Counted from the stretch's first letter, positions 44,863 through 57,622 are shown. The stretch is DNA of 64,000 nt from Alphaproteobacteria bacterium (GCA_017999645.1 JAGNLJ010000004.1:62001-126000); one strand, 5' to 3'. Translations and numbers: made by a program. The notes: generated from the letters alone by a model not told the origin.

Positions 44863-46905
44863 TCAGGTATCGAGGAAGCTGCGGAGCTTGCGTGAGCGGC
44901 TCGGGTGCTTCAGTTTGCGCAGCGCTTTCGCTTCAATCTGGCGGATACGCTCGCGTGTAACATTGAACTGCTGGCCGACTTCTTCCAGCGTGTGGTCGGT
45001 GTTCATGCCGATACCGAAACGCATGCGGAGCACGCGCTCCTCCCTCGGCGTGAGGCTTGCGAGAACGCGTGTCGTCGTTTCGCGCAAATTCGAGTGAATG
45101 GCGCTGTCGATAGGCTGCAGCGCGTTCTTGTCCTCGATGAAATCGCCCAGCGATGAATCTTCCTCGTCGCCAATCGGGGTCTCGAGCGATACCGGTTCTT
45201 TCGCGATCTTCAAAACCTTGCGCACCTTGTCGAGCGGCATATGCAGGCGCACAGCCAGCTCTTCCGGCGTCGGCTCGCGGCCGATTTCGTGCATCATCTG
45301 GCGCGATGTGCGGACCAGCTTGTTAATCGTCTCGATCATGTGGACCGGGATACGGATCGTTCTTGCCTGATCGGCAATCGAGCGCGTGATCGCCTGGCGG
45401 ATCCACCATGTCGCGTAAGTCGAGAATTTATAACCACGGCGGTATTCGAATTTATCAACCGCTTTCATAAGGCCGATATTCCCTTCCTGAATGAGATCGA
45501 GGAATTGCAGGCCGCGGTTGGTGTATTTTTTGGCAATCGAGATCACGAGACGAAGGTTGGCCTCGACCATTTCCTTTTTCGCGCGCCCGGCTTCCTTCTC
45601 GCCCTTCTGGACGGTGCCGACGATGCGGCGGAATTCCTTGATCGGCAGCATCGCCTCTTCGGAGATCGCGCCGATATTGTCGCGAATGGTTTTAACTTCG
45701 TCCTTGTGCTTCTCGGCGAACTTGGCCCAGCCCTTGCCCTTAAGAACTTTGACTTTCGTCAGCCAGCGCGGGTCGAGTTCGGCATCATAGTAACGCTCAA
45801 GGAATTCCTCGCGCTTTACGCCGCAGCTGGTGGCGAGGCGGAGCATTTTTCCTTCGAGCTGCACGAGCTCTTTGTTCATTGTGTAAAGGCGGTCGATGAG
45901 CTGCTCGATGCGCGGGTTCGACAGGCGAACCTCGTTCATCAAATTGACCATCTCCTCTTTTACTTTTTGATATTTCTTGTTGCTGGCCTCGTCGGGCTTC
46001 TTGCCCTTGTTCAGCAAATCCAGGCGTTCCTCCTGAATTTTGCGCATCTTCTTGTAGGTCTTTTGAATCTGGCCGAAGATTTCAAAAACCTGCGGCGCGA
46101 GCTGCTCTTCCATCGCGGAGAGAGAAATATTGTTCTCATCATCCTCTTCACCTTCGCCGCCCTCGCCGCCTTCAGCGCCGGGCACGCCGGGCTCACCACT
46201 TTTTGCGGGTGCGGGTTTGGGCATCGGTTTGCCCGGAATTTTTCCGGCTGCCGCGTTTGCAACCGCCAGCGCCGAGGCCGTGGCCGCAGCAGCTGCAGCG
46301 GCAATACCTTCCGGTCCGCCGCTGTATGTTGCATCAAGGTCGATGACTTCACGGAGTAAAATGTCGCCCTTCTGGAGCGCCGTGTACCACGCGATCATGG
46401 ATTCAATCGCGAGCGGTGACTCACAAATTCCGCCGATCATCAGTTCACGACCGGCTTCAATTCTTTTGGCAATAGCGATTTCGCCTTCGCGGGAGAGCAG
46501 TTCAACCGCGCCCATCTCGCGCAGGTACATGCGGACCGGGTCGTCGGTGCGGCCTGTGTCGTCGTCGGCGATGTTACCGCCGGCTTCGTAGTCGCCGTCT
46601 TTGTCCTTATCCTTGTCTTTTTCGTCGCCGTCTTTTTCCTCGACGTCGTCTTCGCTCTCGACGAGTTGCACCCCGATATCAGAGAATGTCGCCATCGCGT
46701 CCTCGATCTGCTCCGAGGAGAATTCAGCGGCAGGAAGCGCCTTGTTGATTTCGTCATAGGTCAGGAACCCGGCGGCCTTGCCTTTTTTGACCAGCTTTTT
46801 GACAACAGTCTCCAGCGAGCCACTGGCGGTTTTTGTTTCCGCCGTCTCTTCGCTATCCTCTTTTTCAGTCACTGCCAGATTTTTGGTCTTCTTATTAGAC
46901 GCCAT
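44863..46905 (-). CDS. rpoD: RNA polymerase primary sigma factor (sigma-70)
   Basis: The 680-residue protein has region 1.1 at the N-terminus ([21 protein letters not shown]), a long acidic linker (about 100-135), region 1.2 ([22 protein letters not shown]), then a large non-conserved insert with an Ala run and a Gly/Pro/Glu stretch (about 225-285). Regions 2 ([37 protein letters not shown]), 3 and 4 ([13 protein letters not shown]...[26 protein letters not shown]) follow. The start at 46905 has GGAG 9 nt upstream; the frame continues to 46980 without a better start. Next to dnaG, as in most proteobacteria. Confidence 0.96.
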   Translation of the reverse strand: MASNKKTKNLAVTEKEDSEETAETKTASGSLETVVKKLVKKGKAAGFLTYDEINKALPAAEFSSEQIEDAMATFSDIGVQLVESEDDVEEKDGDEKDKDKDKDGDYEAGGNIADDDTGRTDDPVRMYLREMGAVELLSREGEIAIAKRIEAGRELMIGGICESPLAIESMIAWYTALQKGDILLREVIDLDATYSGGPEGIAAAAAAATASALAVANAAAGKIPGKPMPKPAPAKSGEPGVPGAEGGEGGEGEEDDENNISLSAMEEQLAPQVFEIFGQIQKTYKKMRKIQEERLDLLNKGKKPDEASNKKYQKVKEEMVNLMNEVRLSNPRIEQLIDRLYTMNKELVQLEGKMLRLATSCGVKREEFLERYYDAELDPRWLTKVKVLKGKGWAKFAEKHKDEVKTIRDNIGAISEEAMLPIKEFRRIVGTVQKGEKEAGRAKKEMVEANLRLVISIAKKYTNRGLQFLDLIQEGNIGLMKAVDKFEYRRGYKFSTYATWWIRQAITRSIADQARTIRIPVHMIETINKLVRTSRQMMHEIGREPTPEELAVRLHMPLDKVRKVLKIAKEPVSLETPIGDEEDSSLGDFIEDKNALQPIDSAIHSNLRETTTRVLASLTPREERVLRMRFGIGMNTDHTLEEVGQQFNVTRERIRQIEAKALRKLKHPSRSRKLRSFLDT

Positions 46906-46984
46906 TAATACTCCAACCCGATTCGTTGATTTAATCCCAATTCCTATGAAATCCAAAGCCTTAAGATGATTGTTCCCCAACCTG

Positions 46985-48808
46985 TCAGCTTCTTTCGCCA
47001 GCCTTCAGTTCCACCATGGTTCTCAGTCTTTGCTCGTCATCCTCGCTCGACATCTGAAAGGCCTGTTTCCAGCCGCTCCGCACTTCCTGTTTCAGAGCTT
47101 CGCCTTCGTAATCCCGGTACAGGGCCAGCCATGTCTGGGCCACAGACCCCGGATCTGCGCGCGGACCCGCGAAAGTCGCGAGACGATAGACAGATTCGTT
47201 AAGGATGTCACTTAATTCTTTCGCAAGCCCTTGTGATTCCAGATGGTTCCTGAGGCCCTCGCCGTCAAGGTCCGGATTATGGGAAAAAGCGCCTAAAAGC
47301 ACCTGCCGGACCCGGTCGCAGGCGGGGTTCCGGAAATCGAATTGCCCGAGCGGCTGCTCCACCGTTTCGAAGATATGGGGGTGGTTGATGATGGCGGCCA
47401 GCAGACTGCGCTCGTCTTTTTGCCGGACGGCACCGGGTGCCTGCGGGCGCATGCCGGGCCGGACGGGTTTGGTGAAATCGCGCGGACCGGCGGCGCGGGA
47501 GCGGTTGAAGAATACCTCGCCGACTTTCCGGCGCAGATGTTCCTGGTAGTGGCGCTGGACCTCGCCGTCGGAAATTGTCCTGATGGAATTCTCCAGCGCC
47601 TTGACCACGCCGGCGCGGCTTTCGGGCGAGTCAAAATTCCTGCCGCCCGTATGCGCGAGCCAGAGGAAATCAAAAAGCGGGATGGCGGTGTCCAAAATAT
47701 TCTGGAACGCTTTCGCGCCGCCTGCCTTGATCAAGGTGTCGGGGTCTTCCCCTTCCGGCATGAATGCGAAGCGTGCGGAGTGATAGGGTTTCAAGAGTGG
47801 CAGAATTCTTTCGCACGCACGCACCGCCGCGCCGCGCCCGGCATTGTCGCCGTCGAAACACAGGACCGGGATTTTTTCTTCGGCGACGATCATGGACCAG
47901 AGCATAACGATCTGGTCTTCCGTGAGTGCTGTACCCATCGGTGCGACAGCACCTTTGAACCCGGCCTGATGGCAGGCGATGACATCCATGTAGCCTTCCG
48001 TCACCAGCACAGTTGCGCCATCCCGCGCGGCCTGACGCGCAAAGCTCTGGCCGTAAAGCGTGCGGGATTTATCGAACAGCGGCGTGTCGGACGAGTTCAT
48101 ATATTTCGCCGGTTTGTAATCGCCCTTGTCGGGTTCGCGCATGTGATCGGGAAGAATTCTGCCGCCGAACGCGACGATACGTCCTCTTCTGTCCCCGACC
48201 GGGAACATGACGCGCTCGCGGAAAAAGGCGTATGGCGGCTCGCTGTCTTTTTTTCTGACGAGGCCGGCTTCGAAAATTTGTTCGTCGGTGAATTTTTCAG
48301 CGATCAGAAATTTCCTGAGCGCCTGCCTGTCCGGCGGCGCATAGCCGATGCGGAAAGACTGAATGGTTTCTTTAGAGAGGCCCCTGCCCGTCAGGTAATT
48401 CAGAATTTCCTTATTGGCGGGCGCGAAGAGTTGTTCCTCCATCCAGCGCGTCGCGGAATCGATCAGGGCATGGAGGTCGCGGGCCTTTTCGGCCTTCTGG
48501 ATGTCCTGCGGGCTGGGTTTGGGAACCTGCAGGCCCGCCTGCCCGGCCAGACTCTCCACCGCCTCGATGAAAGAAAGATTTTCGTAGCGCATCACGAATC
48601 CGATGACATCGCCGTGCGCGCCGCAGCCGAAACAATGGAAAAACTGCTTGTCGTCATTGACGGTGAAGGATGGGCTTTTTTCCTTGTGGAACGGACAGCA
48701 TCCTTTATATTCCCGCCCGGCCCGGGTCAGGCGCACGCGTTTTCCGATGACATCGGAAAGCGACAGCCGGGAGCGGATATCGTCGAGAAAACGCGGGGGA
48801 ATCGTCAT
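46985..48808 (-). CDS. dnaG: DNA primase
   Basis: The 607-residue protein has the N-terminal zinc-binding domain [30 protein letters not shown] (about 38-66). The TOPRIM catalytic core has [15 protein letters not shown] and [11 protein letters not shown] (acidic metal ligands). The C-terminal DnaB-binding helices are less conserved. It makes replication primers. It lies 79 bp upstream of rpoD on the same strand; a parS-like site is 37 bp upstream of its ATG. Confidence 0.95.
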   Translation of the reverse strand: MTIPPRFLDDIRSRLSLSDVIGKRVRLTRAGREYKGCCPFHKEKSPSFTVNDDKQFFHCFGCGAHGDVIGFVMRYENLSFIEAVESLAGQAGLQVPKPSPQDIQKAEKARDLHALIDSATRWMEEQLFAPANKEILNYLTGRGLSKETIQSFRIGYAPPDRQALRKFLIAEKFTDEQIFEAGLVRKKDSEPPYAFFRERVMFPVGDRRGRIVAFGGRILPDHMREPDKGDYKPAKYMNSSDTPLFDKSRTLYGQSFARQAARDGATVLVTEGYMDVIACHQAGFKGAVAPMGTALTEDQIVMLWSMIVAEEKIPVLCFDGDNAGRGAAVRACERILPLLKPYHSARFAFMPEGEDPDTLIKAGGAKAFQNILDTAIPLFDFLWLAHTGGRNFDSPESRAGVVKALENSIRTISDGEVQRHYQEHLRRKVGEVFFNRSRAAGPRDFTKPVRPGMRPQAPGAVRQKDERSLLAAIINHPHIFETVEQPLGQFDFRNPACDRVRQVLLGAFSHNPDLDGEGLRNHLESQGLAKELSDILNESVYRLATFAGPRADPGSVAQTWLALYRDYEGEALKQEVRSGWKQAFQMSSEDDEQRLRTMVELKAGERS

Positions 48809-48844
48809 AGGGAATTCATAGCACGGCGATTACCCTACGGAAAA

Positions 48845-48860
48845 TGTTTCACGTGGAACA
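48845..48860. promoter_or_regulatory. parS-like ParB-binding site
   Basis: TGTTTCACGTGGAACA differs at one base from the bacterial parS consensus TGTTTCACGTGAAACA, and is a palindrome apart from one pair. It lies in the dnaG upstream region. parS sites normally cluster near the chromosome origin and are bound by ParB-CTP. I saw no second copy in this window. Confidence 0.8.
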
Positions 48861-48956
48861 TTAAGGGAACGGCCAAAAAACTTGCAAAGTGCACAAAAAA
48901 AGTATATATATCTATTAATAATTCGTTAAAAAAGAGAACCAAACGGCGACCAAAAC

Positions 48957-49088
48957 ATGCCCAAGATCTTTACACAGAACAAAAAATTCAACGTTATCGT
49001 GTACGGAGAACAATGCACAGCTTCCTCCTGGCAGGAGATGATGCAGGCCTGTTTCGGCTATATGAGGAAAGTCCTTAAATCGTCCTGA
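48957..49088 (+). CDS. Possible small protein (43 aa)
   Basis: An ATG at 48957 opens 43 codons (MPKIFTQNKKFNVIVYGEQC...) to TGA at 49086. The ribosome site is poor (AAAGAGAACC, 17 nt away), so expression is uncertain. It lies within the 386-bp gap between dnaG and the next small ORF; this gap also holds parS and an A+T-rich run (48893-48930). Confidence 0.3.
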   Translation: MPKIFTQNKKFNVIVYGEQCTASSWQEMMQACFGYMRKVLKSS

Positions 49089-49194
49089 GAAATCAGCGAC
49101 GATTTTGTGTATTAAAGGCCAGAACAAAGCCGCCATTTGGCATAATACTTGCAACTTTAGCCCCTAAGAAACGTTAGTGGCGGAAAGGCAAAAA

Positions 49195-49311
49195 ATGACA
49201 AACGCTTATGATAAAGACTTGAACTCAAATATGATGAACGACGAGGATCGCTGCTTCAAGCCGATCACGTTTAAGTCCCTTATTTGCGCCTTCAAAAGCC
49301 TTTTTAAGTAA
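49195..49311 (+). CDS. Small protein with amphipathic C-terminus (38 aa)
   Basis: The 38-residue ORF has GGAAAGG 7 nt before the ATG, and a strong terminator 27 nt after the stop. An acidic N-terminal half (DKDLNSNMMNDEDRC) is followed by a basic amphipathic segment (FKSLICAFKSLFK) that could lie on a membrane. A compact unit of ribosome site, ORF and terminator suggests a real small gene. No relative recognised. Confidence 0.5.
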   Translation: MTNAYDKDLNSNMMNDEDRCFKPITFKSLICAFKSLFK

Positions 49312-49337
49312 ACATCGCTGACGCGTGATAAAAAAGC

Positions 49338-49364
49338 CCGCCCCTTCATCAGGGGCGGTTTTTT
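49338..49364 (+). terminator. Rho-independent terminator
   Basis: CCGCCCCT / AGGGGCGG with loop TCATC is followed by TTTTTT. It terminates the 38-aa small ORF; the A run at 49331-49335 lets it also serve the minus-strand gene ending at 49386. Confidence 0.88.
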
Positions 49365-49385
49365 ATTCAGGCACTTCAAAGATGA

Positions 49386-50354
49386 TTACGACAGCGGGTT
49401 GAATTCCAATGTGCTTGCATTGGGTAAAGCACATTCCCCAGATTTCAAAATAGTTCTTTCGTCATTTTGCAAACGCGCGTTCATGATTTTTTGTTTTTGT
49501 TCGGGTGAAGACGCCCCCCTTACATAGGGACTCCAGAAGAACACGCCCGTACGCCTGACTTTAAAATGACCCCGAACAAGAGCTGCCGCCATGGACTCGG
49601 AAGCTTCTTTTTCCGACATTGCCGGGCTTTCTTTTAAAAGCCTCGATACATCAAACTGAATGTTATGCATTGATAGAATATCAGGCTGACCGTTTTTTCT
49701 TCTTTTTATATTCAACCTGGAATAATTTTCTTCTGGCTCCATAGGCTGAATAATGTTCGATCTGCTATTCAATAAAAGCAAAACACTCATCACGATACGG
49801 CACATGGAATTCCTAGTATCTTCAGCTGCGTGCACAAATTCCACAGGTCCTTTCAACGGTGTAAAAAATTTAAAACCTTCTTCTGATATTAAATAATGGT
49901 TTTTGCCTTTCATATACATCGGCAGGTGATTAAGATTGCTGATAGATCCTACATTTTTTAAAGAAATTCCCCCCGAAACTGTTTCAAGAAGCCAGCCAAA
50001 CCTGTCCATATCACCCGGAGTAGAATATTCAATCCATGTTTTGGGAAAAGGAAGTTTGGCAAATTTGTAAGCCCGCAAAAGAGTTTCCGTCGGCGTGCGA
50101 TCCATTTTAGCAACAGCAGCCCCTACACGATGATCAAGCGCGAACCGCATTGAGGAAGACAAATGAGACGAAATATCTGTGATGTCCTGATATAACGGTG
50201 TAACCTGAGCTGCAAACATAAGTGCAACCTCCGGGTTGATCTGCGCAGCAGGGCTTTGAAAAATAGATTTTGCCCTGCCGCGAAAAAAATCCGCACGATT
50301 TTTATTCATGGCATGGGCTGTATTCAAAATATTTTGAGCAAGTGACTGATACAT
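49386..50354 (-). CDS. Hypothetical AT-rich protein (322 aa)
   Basis: The protein has 322 residues from ATG 50354, which follows GGAGTTATTA; a start 12 codons earlier is less well supported. No signal peptide. The C-terminal GVFFWSPYVRGASSPEQKQKIMNARL resembles a motif I associate loosely with phage- or plasmid-linked hypotheticals, but no family is assigned. A+T content is visibly higher than in dnaG or the lipase, pointing to horizontal acquisition. It interrupts the usual yqeY-dnaG neighbourhood. Confidence 0.65.
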   Translation of the reverse strand: MYQSLAQNILNTAHAMNKNRADFFRGRAKSIFQSPAAQINPEVALMFAAQVTPLYQDITDISSHLSSSMRFALDHRVGAAVAKMDRTPTETLLRAYKFAKLPFPKTWIEYSTPGDMDRFGWLLETVSGGISLKNVGSISNLNHLPMYMKGKNHYLISEEGFKFFTPLKGPVEFVHAAEDTRNSMCRIVMSVLLLLNSRSNIIQPMEPEENYSRLNIKRRKNGQPDILSMHNIQFDVSRLLKESPAMSEKEASESMAAALVRGHFKVRRTGVFFWSPYVRGASSPEQKQKIMNARLQNDERTILKSGECALPNASTLEFNPLS

Positions 50355-50432
50355 TAATAACTCCAGTAATACTGAACCGGTTTTACACATATCCAGTTTT
50401 TATGTCAACTTAATGTGCGAAAATGACAGGAA

Positions 50433-50472
50433 TGGATTGCTTCGTCAGCCTACCGGCTTCCTCGTAATGACG
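50433..50472. repeat. Dispersed palindromic element, half copy C
   Basis: TGGATTGCTTCGTCAGCCTA then CCGGCTTCCTCGTAATGACG matches the right arm of the element at 51756-51841 with few changes. The left arm is missing, so this is a decayed or partial copy. Confidence 0.7.
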
Positions 50473-50495
50473 ATGGCGTCATCCCTGCCCTTGCG

Positions 50496-51716
50496 TCAGG
50501 CCTGTGAGGTGGACCACATGGCGATGTAGAACAGGCCTGTAAGGAATCCGCCGAGAAGAACGGCGCCGAGAACGAGGCGCACAACAAACGAGAAATATTT
50601 CTGGAATTTCGTTTTCTGGTACGGCGTGTATTTCCATGAAGAAGATGGGGACGGGGACGGCTCCATGAACACGTCCATATATTTGTCGCCGAGATGCGCG
50701 AGGCCGGAGCGCATGAAATACATCGAGAATAAAATATACATGAGTGATGGCAGGATGATGTTTTTGAGCGGCGGCATGTTCTTGCCGATCCAGGCAAATG
50801 TGCGGCGCATGTTGTAGTAGAATTTCTCGGTGGAGTCGCTGTGGGGGCCGAGGGCCTGGATTTTTTCCTCCTCCATGAAGTTCAAAAGAAAATCCATGTC
50901 CATGTTGGAATTTTTTTCGCGTATTTCGCGCGCGCCTTCGCCGTGATGGACGGCGCCGGTGTAATCGATGTAGATCAGTTTTCCGACAGTGCGGTATCCG
51001 AGGAAACTGAACGGAACCTTGCAGACGATGTCGCGCTGGTTAACGACGGAATACGTGATGTCGCCGAGCGTTTTGTCTGAGCCTTTGATGGTTGCTTTTG
51101 TATAGCGGTCTGCCGTGCCGAGGAAACAGGCCTTCGGCGCGCCGAAGGTAACGACGGAACCGAGCGGAAAATCGCGGGCAAGACCCAGCGCCGCCATGTG
51201 CGCGATGCCGCCGCCGAGCGAATGGCCGCAGAGCGTCACGGATTCAACATCAGCGGGAAGCGAAGCGAGCCATTTGCGAACCTGTCCACGAACGCTGAAC
51301 CACGCCGTTCCGAAACCGAAATGGCGGATCGGCCAGTAGAACGGGATGAGGAGAAAATCGTAGACCCAGTCGAGCGGACTGGAGGAGCCGCGAAAAGCGA
51401 TGCAGGCGGTTTTGTCTTTAAGGCAGGCGATTGCCTGTGTGCCGGTGAGGCGCCCTTGTATTTTCTGAGCGTGCGTGAATTCCGCGCCCTTGAGTTCTTC
51501 GGCCAGATGATCGAGCGGATCGTAGACGACAAAACTGAACTGCAGCGCCTTGCGGACGATTTCAAGCTCGGCATTGTTAGCGTTGGCAAGCACGTTTGCG
51601 CGGAGGATTTGTTCCGCCGCCGGCGTTTCGGATATCTCGACCGGCGGAACGATGTCGGTGGCCTTCAGCGGGCGGTTCGGGAGTTCCGACAGTGACGGGG
51701 CTTTTAGAATTTTCAT
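50496..51716 (-). CDS. Class 3-type lipase with C-terminal membrane segments
   Basis: The 406-residue alpha/beta hydrolase has the nucleophile elbow GHSLGGGIAH, the upstream IAFRGSSSPLDWVYDFLL (oxyanion strand, typical of lipase_3) and VVTFGAPKACF. A catalytic Asp and His are likely in NQRDIVCKVPF and AVHHGEGAREI. Two hydrophobic stretches near the C-terminus (IILPSLMYILFSMYFMRSG; LVLGAVLLGGFLTGLFYIAMW) suggest membrane anchoring; no signal peptide. It probably hydrolyses acylglycerols or phospholipids. Confidence 0.82.
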   Translation of the reverse strand: MKILKAPSLSELPNRPLKATDIVPPVEISETPAAEQILRANVLANANNAELEIVRKALQFSFVVYDPLDHLAEELKGAEFTHAQKIQGRLTGTQAIACLKDKTACIAFRGSSSPLDWVYDFLLIPFYWPIRHFGFGTAWFSVRGQVRKWLASLPADVESVTLCGHSLGGGIAHMAALGLARDFPLGSVVTFGAPKACFLGTADRYTKATIKGSDKTLGDITYSVVNQRDIVCKVPFSFLGYRTVGKLIYIDYTGAVHHGEGAREIREKNSNMDMDFLLNFMEEEKIQALGPHSDSTEKFYYNMRRTFAWIGKNMPPLKNIILPSLMYILFSMYFMRSGLAHLGDKYMDVFMEPSPSPSSSWKYTPYQKTKFQKYFSFVVRLVLGAVLLGGFLTGLFYIAMWSTSQA

Positions 51717-51755
51717 GAAAAGGAATATATTCGCAGCATATCAGTTTATCAATGC

Positions 51756-51841
51756 CGTCATTGCGAGCGAACAACATGAGCGAAGCAATCCATTTTAAGT
51801 CTGGATTGCTTCGTCAGCCTAACGGCTTCCTCGCAATGACG
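51756..51841. repeat. Dispersed palindromic (REP-like) element, copy B
   Basis: The 86-bp copy is bounded by CGTCATTGCGAG and CTCGCAATGACG, with inner arms GAAGCAATCCA / TGGATTGCTTC. It fills the gap between the lipase start and the yqeY stop. It is the longest of three copies in the window. Confidence 0.85.
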
Positions 51842-51842
51842 A

Positions 51843-52295
51843 TTAACCCAGCTTCTGCTTCACGACCGCACCGGCCTTGCCCATGTCGAGCTGGCCTGCG
51901 TACTGGGCCTTGAGCGCGCCCATGACCTTGCCCATGTCTTTTTGAGATGCGGCGCCAGTTTCGGCGATGAGCTTGACGACGATGGCTTCGACTTCGGCAT
52001 CGCTCTTCTGCGCGGGGAGGAAACGCTCGATGACTTTGACCTCGGCCTCTTCCTTCGTGGCGAGGTCCTCGCGCTTGTTGTCGCGGAAGATGGTGATCGA
52101 CTCTTTACGCTGCTTGATCATGCCCTGGAGCATGGAGAGGATATCAGCGTCTGTGACTTCTTTCCCAGACGGGCGCGCGTCGATGTCCTTTTGCTTGAGG
52201 CCCGCGTTGATGAGGCGGATGGTGCCGACGGCAACCTGGTCTCCGCCTTTCATGGCGGTCTTGAGGGCGTCGTTGAATTCTGTGCGTTTGCTCAC
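51843..52295 (-). CDS. yqeY: GatB/YqeY domain-containing protein
   Basis: The 150-residue protein has the YqeY pattern ALKTAMKGGDQVAVGTIRLINAGLKQKDIDAR, ILSMLQGMIKQRKESI and C-terminal GKVMGALKAQYAGQLDMGKAG, shared with the tail of GatB, the tRNA-dependent amidotransferase subunit. AAGGAAAGAAA precedes the ATG. It is divergent from carA, the common alphaproteobacterial arrangement near dnaG-rpoD. Confidence 0.9.
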   Translation of the reverse strand: MSKRTEFNDALKTAMKGGDQVAVGTIRLINAGLKQKDIDARPSGKEVTDADILSMLQGMIKQRKESITIFRDNKREDLATKEEAEVKVIERFLPAQKSDAEVEAIVVKLIAETGAASQKDMGKVMGALKAQYAGQLDMGKAGAVVKQKLG

Positions 52296-52372
52296 GATTT
52301 TTCTTTCCTTTTAGGTCCAAAGTGATTATTAAATCTTTTTCTAGCGGCATCAAGCTAGAAAGACCAGCAACA

Positions 52373-53545
52373 ATGACAAGTTTAAAGGCCTCAAAACAAC
52401 CCCGAAACGCGACCGGGGTGATTATTCTGGCTGACGGAAAAGTCATATGGGGCAAGGGTTTCGGGGCTCCTTCCAAGGCTGTAGGCGAGATCTGTTTCAA
52501 CACTTCGATCACCGGGTACCAGGAGATTCTCACCGACCCGAGCTACGCCGGCCAGATTATCAATTTTACATTCCCCCATATCGGCAATGTCGGCACCAAC
52601 GATGAAGACATCGAAACCGTGAACCCGGCCAGCCGGGGCCTGATCGTGCGCGAGGACATTACCAACCCCTCAAGCTGGCGCTCGCAGAAGCATTTCGACA
52701 CATGGCTGAAAAGCTACAATTTACCCGGCATCTGCGACGTGGACACACGCGCCCTCACCCGCCTGATCCGCGACGGCGGCGCGCCGGTGGGGATTATCTG
52801 TCATGCGCCGGACGGGAAATTCGACCTCAAGGCCCTGCATGAAGAAGCGAAGAGCTGGCCGGGGCTGGAGGGCATGGATCTCGCCAAGGAGGTTTCCTGC
52901 ACGCAGATGTATAAATGGGACGAGGCGCAATGGGTGCTCGGCCAGGGTTATCAGAAGCAGGACAAGCCGCAATTCAAGGTCGTGGCGGTCGATTACGGCG
53001 CGAAGCGGAATATCCTGAGATGTCTGGCCGCTGCGGGATGCGAGGTTGTCGTAGTGCCCGGCAATTCGAGCGCCGAGGATGTCATGAGCCACAAGCCGGA
53101 CGGGGTTTTCCTGTCGAACGGCCCGGGCGACCCGGCGGCGACGGGCAAATATGCCGTGCCGATGATCAAGGCGCTTTTGACCAGGAACATCCCGATTTTC
53201 GGGATTTGCCTCGGGCACCAGATGCTGGCGCTGGCGCTGGGCGGTGAAACGACGAAGATGAATCTGGGTCACCGCGGCGCGAACCAGCCGGTGAAGGATC
53301 TGACCACCGGCAAGGTCGAAATTACATCCCAGAACCATGGCTTCCACGTGATTTCTGAGTCGCTGCCACAAGATGTGGAAGTGACCCATGTGAGCCTGTT
53401 CGATGGTTCAAATGAAGGTTTAAGAGTTAAAGGCAAGCCCGTGTTCTCAGTGCAATATCACCCTGAGGCGTCACCCGGCCCGCAGGACAGTCATTATCTG
53501 TTCGAGCGTTTCGTCGATAATATCAAGAAAGCGAAGGCGGCATGA
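52373..53545 (+). CDS. carA: Carbamoyl-phosphate synthase small subunit
   Basis: The 390-residue glutaminase subunit feeds ammonia to CarB. The N-terminal domain starts ILADGKVIWGKGFG and has GEICFNTSITGYQEILTDPSYAGQI. The class I amidotransferase domain has GIRCL-type FGICLGHQMLALALGG (nucleophile Cys) and the HPEASPGP His/Glu pair. ATG 52373 is chosen; an in-frame GTG at 52322 lies too far upstream. It overlaps the carbonic anhydrase gene as ATGA. Confidence 0.94.
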   Translation: MTSLKASKQPRNATGVIILADGKVIWGKGFGAPSKAVGEICFNTSITGYQEILTDPSYAGQIINFTFPHIGNVGTNDEDIETVNPASRGLIVREDITNPSSWRSQKHFDTWLKSYNLPGICDVDTRALTRLIRDGGAPVGIICHAPDGKFDLKALHEEAKSWPGLEGMDLAKEVSCTQMYKWDEAQWVLGQGYQKQDKPQFKVVAVDYGAKRNILRCLAAAGCEVVVVPGNSSAEDVMSHKPDGVFLSNGPGDPAATGKYAVPMIKALLTRNIPIFGICLGHQMLALALGGETTKMNLGHRGANQPVKDLTTGKVEITSQNHGFHVISESLPQDVEVTHVSLFDGSNEGLRVKGKPVFSVQYHPEASPGPQDSHYLFERFVDNIKKAKAA

Positions 53546-54198
53546 CGGAAACGCTGCTGAAAGGCTTCAAGGAATTCTGCGCCGACGCTTACGACAGCGA
53601 GTCGAACGTCATGGGCAAGCTGGTCGAGGAAGGCCAGAACCCGGAATATTTCATCATTTCCTGTATCGACTCCCGTTCCAACCCCGGCACGATCTTCCGC
53701 CCCGCCCCCGGCACATTCATGGCCTACAAAGCGATGGGCGCGATTGTCAGGCCTTACACAAAAGGCACGGCGCTGGCGGCGGGCCTGCAATTCGCCCTGC
53801 ATCACTGCAAGGTGCGTAAAATTATCCTGCTCGGGCATACACGATGCGGCGCGGTCCAGGCGCTGGTCGATAAAATCGACGACCCGGAAATTTCGGACTT
53901 CATCGATGTGGCGCAGACCGCCCTTGCGAAGGCGAAGGCACAAGGCGGACCCAGCCTCGATCACGATGCGTTATTGCACAAGATGGAAGAGCAGCTCGTG
54001 ATGCTCAGCGTCAAGAATCTCAAAACCTATCCGAGTGTTAAATCGCTGCTCAAAGACGGATCGCTGGAGATTGTGCCGTGGCTGTTTGAACTGGAGACAG
54101 GAACACTGAAAAAACACGACCCGGAAACGGATACATTCATCCCCGTGCCGGGACAAAGCGAACATAAAAATTACAGACGCAAGAACGTCAGGAACTGA
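53542..54198 (+). CDS. Beta-class carbonic anhydrase
   Basis: The 218-residue zinc enzyme interconverts CO2 and bicarbonate. The three zinc ligands and catalytic dyad are visible: Cys and Asp/Arg in CIDSRSNP, His and Cys in GHTRCGAVQAL. It is encoded between carA (ATGA overlap) and carB (6-nt gap). Bicarbonate is a substrate of carbamoyl-phosphate synthase, so the position suggests local supply. Confidence 0.9.
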   Translation: MTETLLKGFKEFCADAYDSESNVMGKLVEEGQNPEYFIISCIDSRSNPGTIFRPAPGTFMAYKAMGAIVRPYTKGTALAAGLQFALHHCKVRKIILLGHTRCGAVQALVDKIDDPEISDFIDVAQTALAKAKAQGGPSLDHDALLHKMEEQLVMLSVKNLKTYPSVKSLLKDGSLEIVPWLFELETGTLKKHDPETDTFIPVPGQSEHKNYRRKNVRN

Positions 54199-54204
54199 GG
54201 AACA

Positions 54205-57543
<3,339 letters not shown>

Positions 57544-57579
57544 TTGACGAAATGGCCTAACCCCCCTATCTTTAAAGCC

Positions 57580-57599
57580 ATCCCGGCTTGCGCCGGGAT
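57580..57599. repeat. Short palindromic element (intergenic copy)
   Basis: ATCCCGGC-TTGC-GCCGGGAT, a perfect 8-bp hairpin between carB and greA. No T tract follows, so it is not a classical terminator. The core CCCGGCTTNCGCCGGG is shared with the copy inside the ELM1 gene at 59339-59358. Confidence 0.7.
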
Positions 57600-57622
57600 A
57601 TTGCTGTAAAAAGGAAGCATAC

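Noticed and set aside
45241..46359. 372-codon plus-strand open frame opposite rpoD
   Set aside because: Antisense to conserved sigma-factor regions; no coding signature.
47342..49078. 578-codon plus-strand open frame opposite dnaG
   Set aside because: It mirrors the codons of dnaG in the antisense frame, is Arg/His/Phe-rich without any family motif, and dnaG itself is unmistakable.
48915..49154. 79-codon minus-strand frame between dnaG and the small ORFs
   Set aside because: No ribosome binding site; opposite to better-supported short plus-strand frames.
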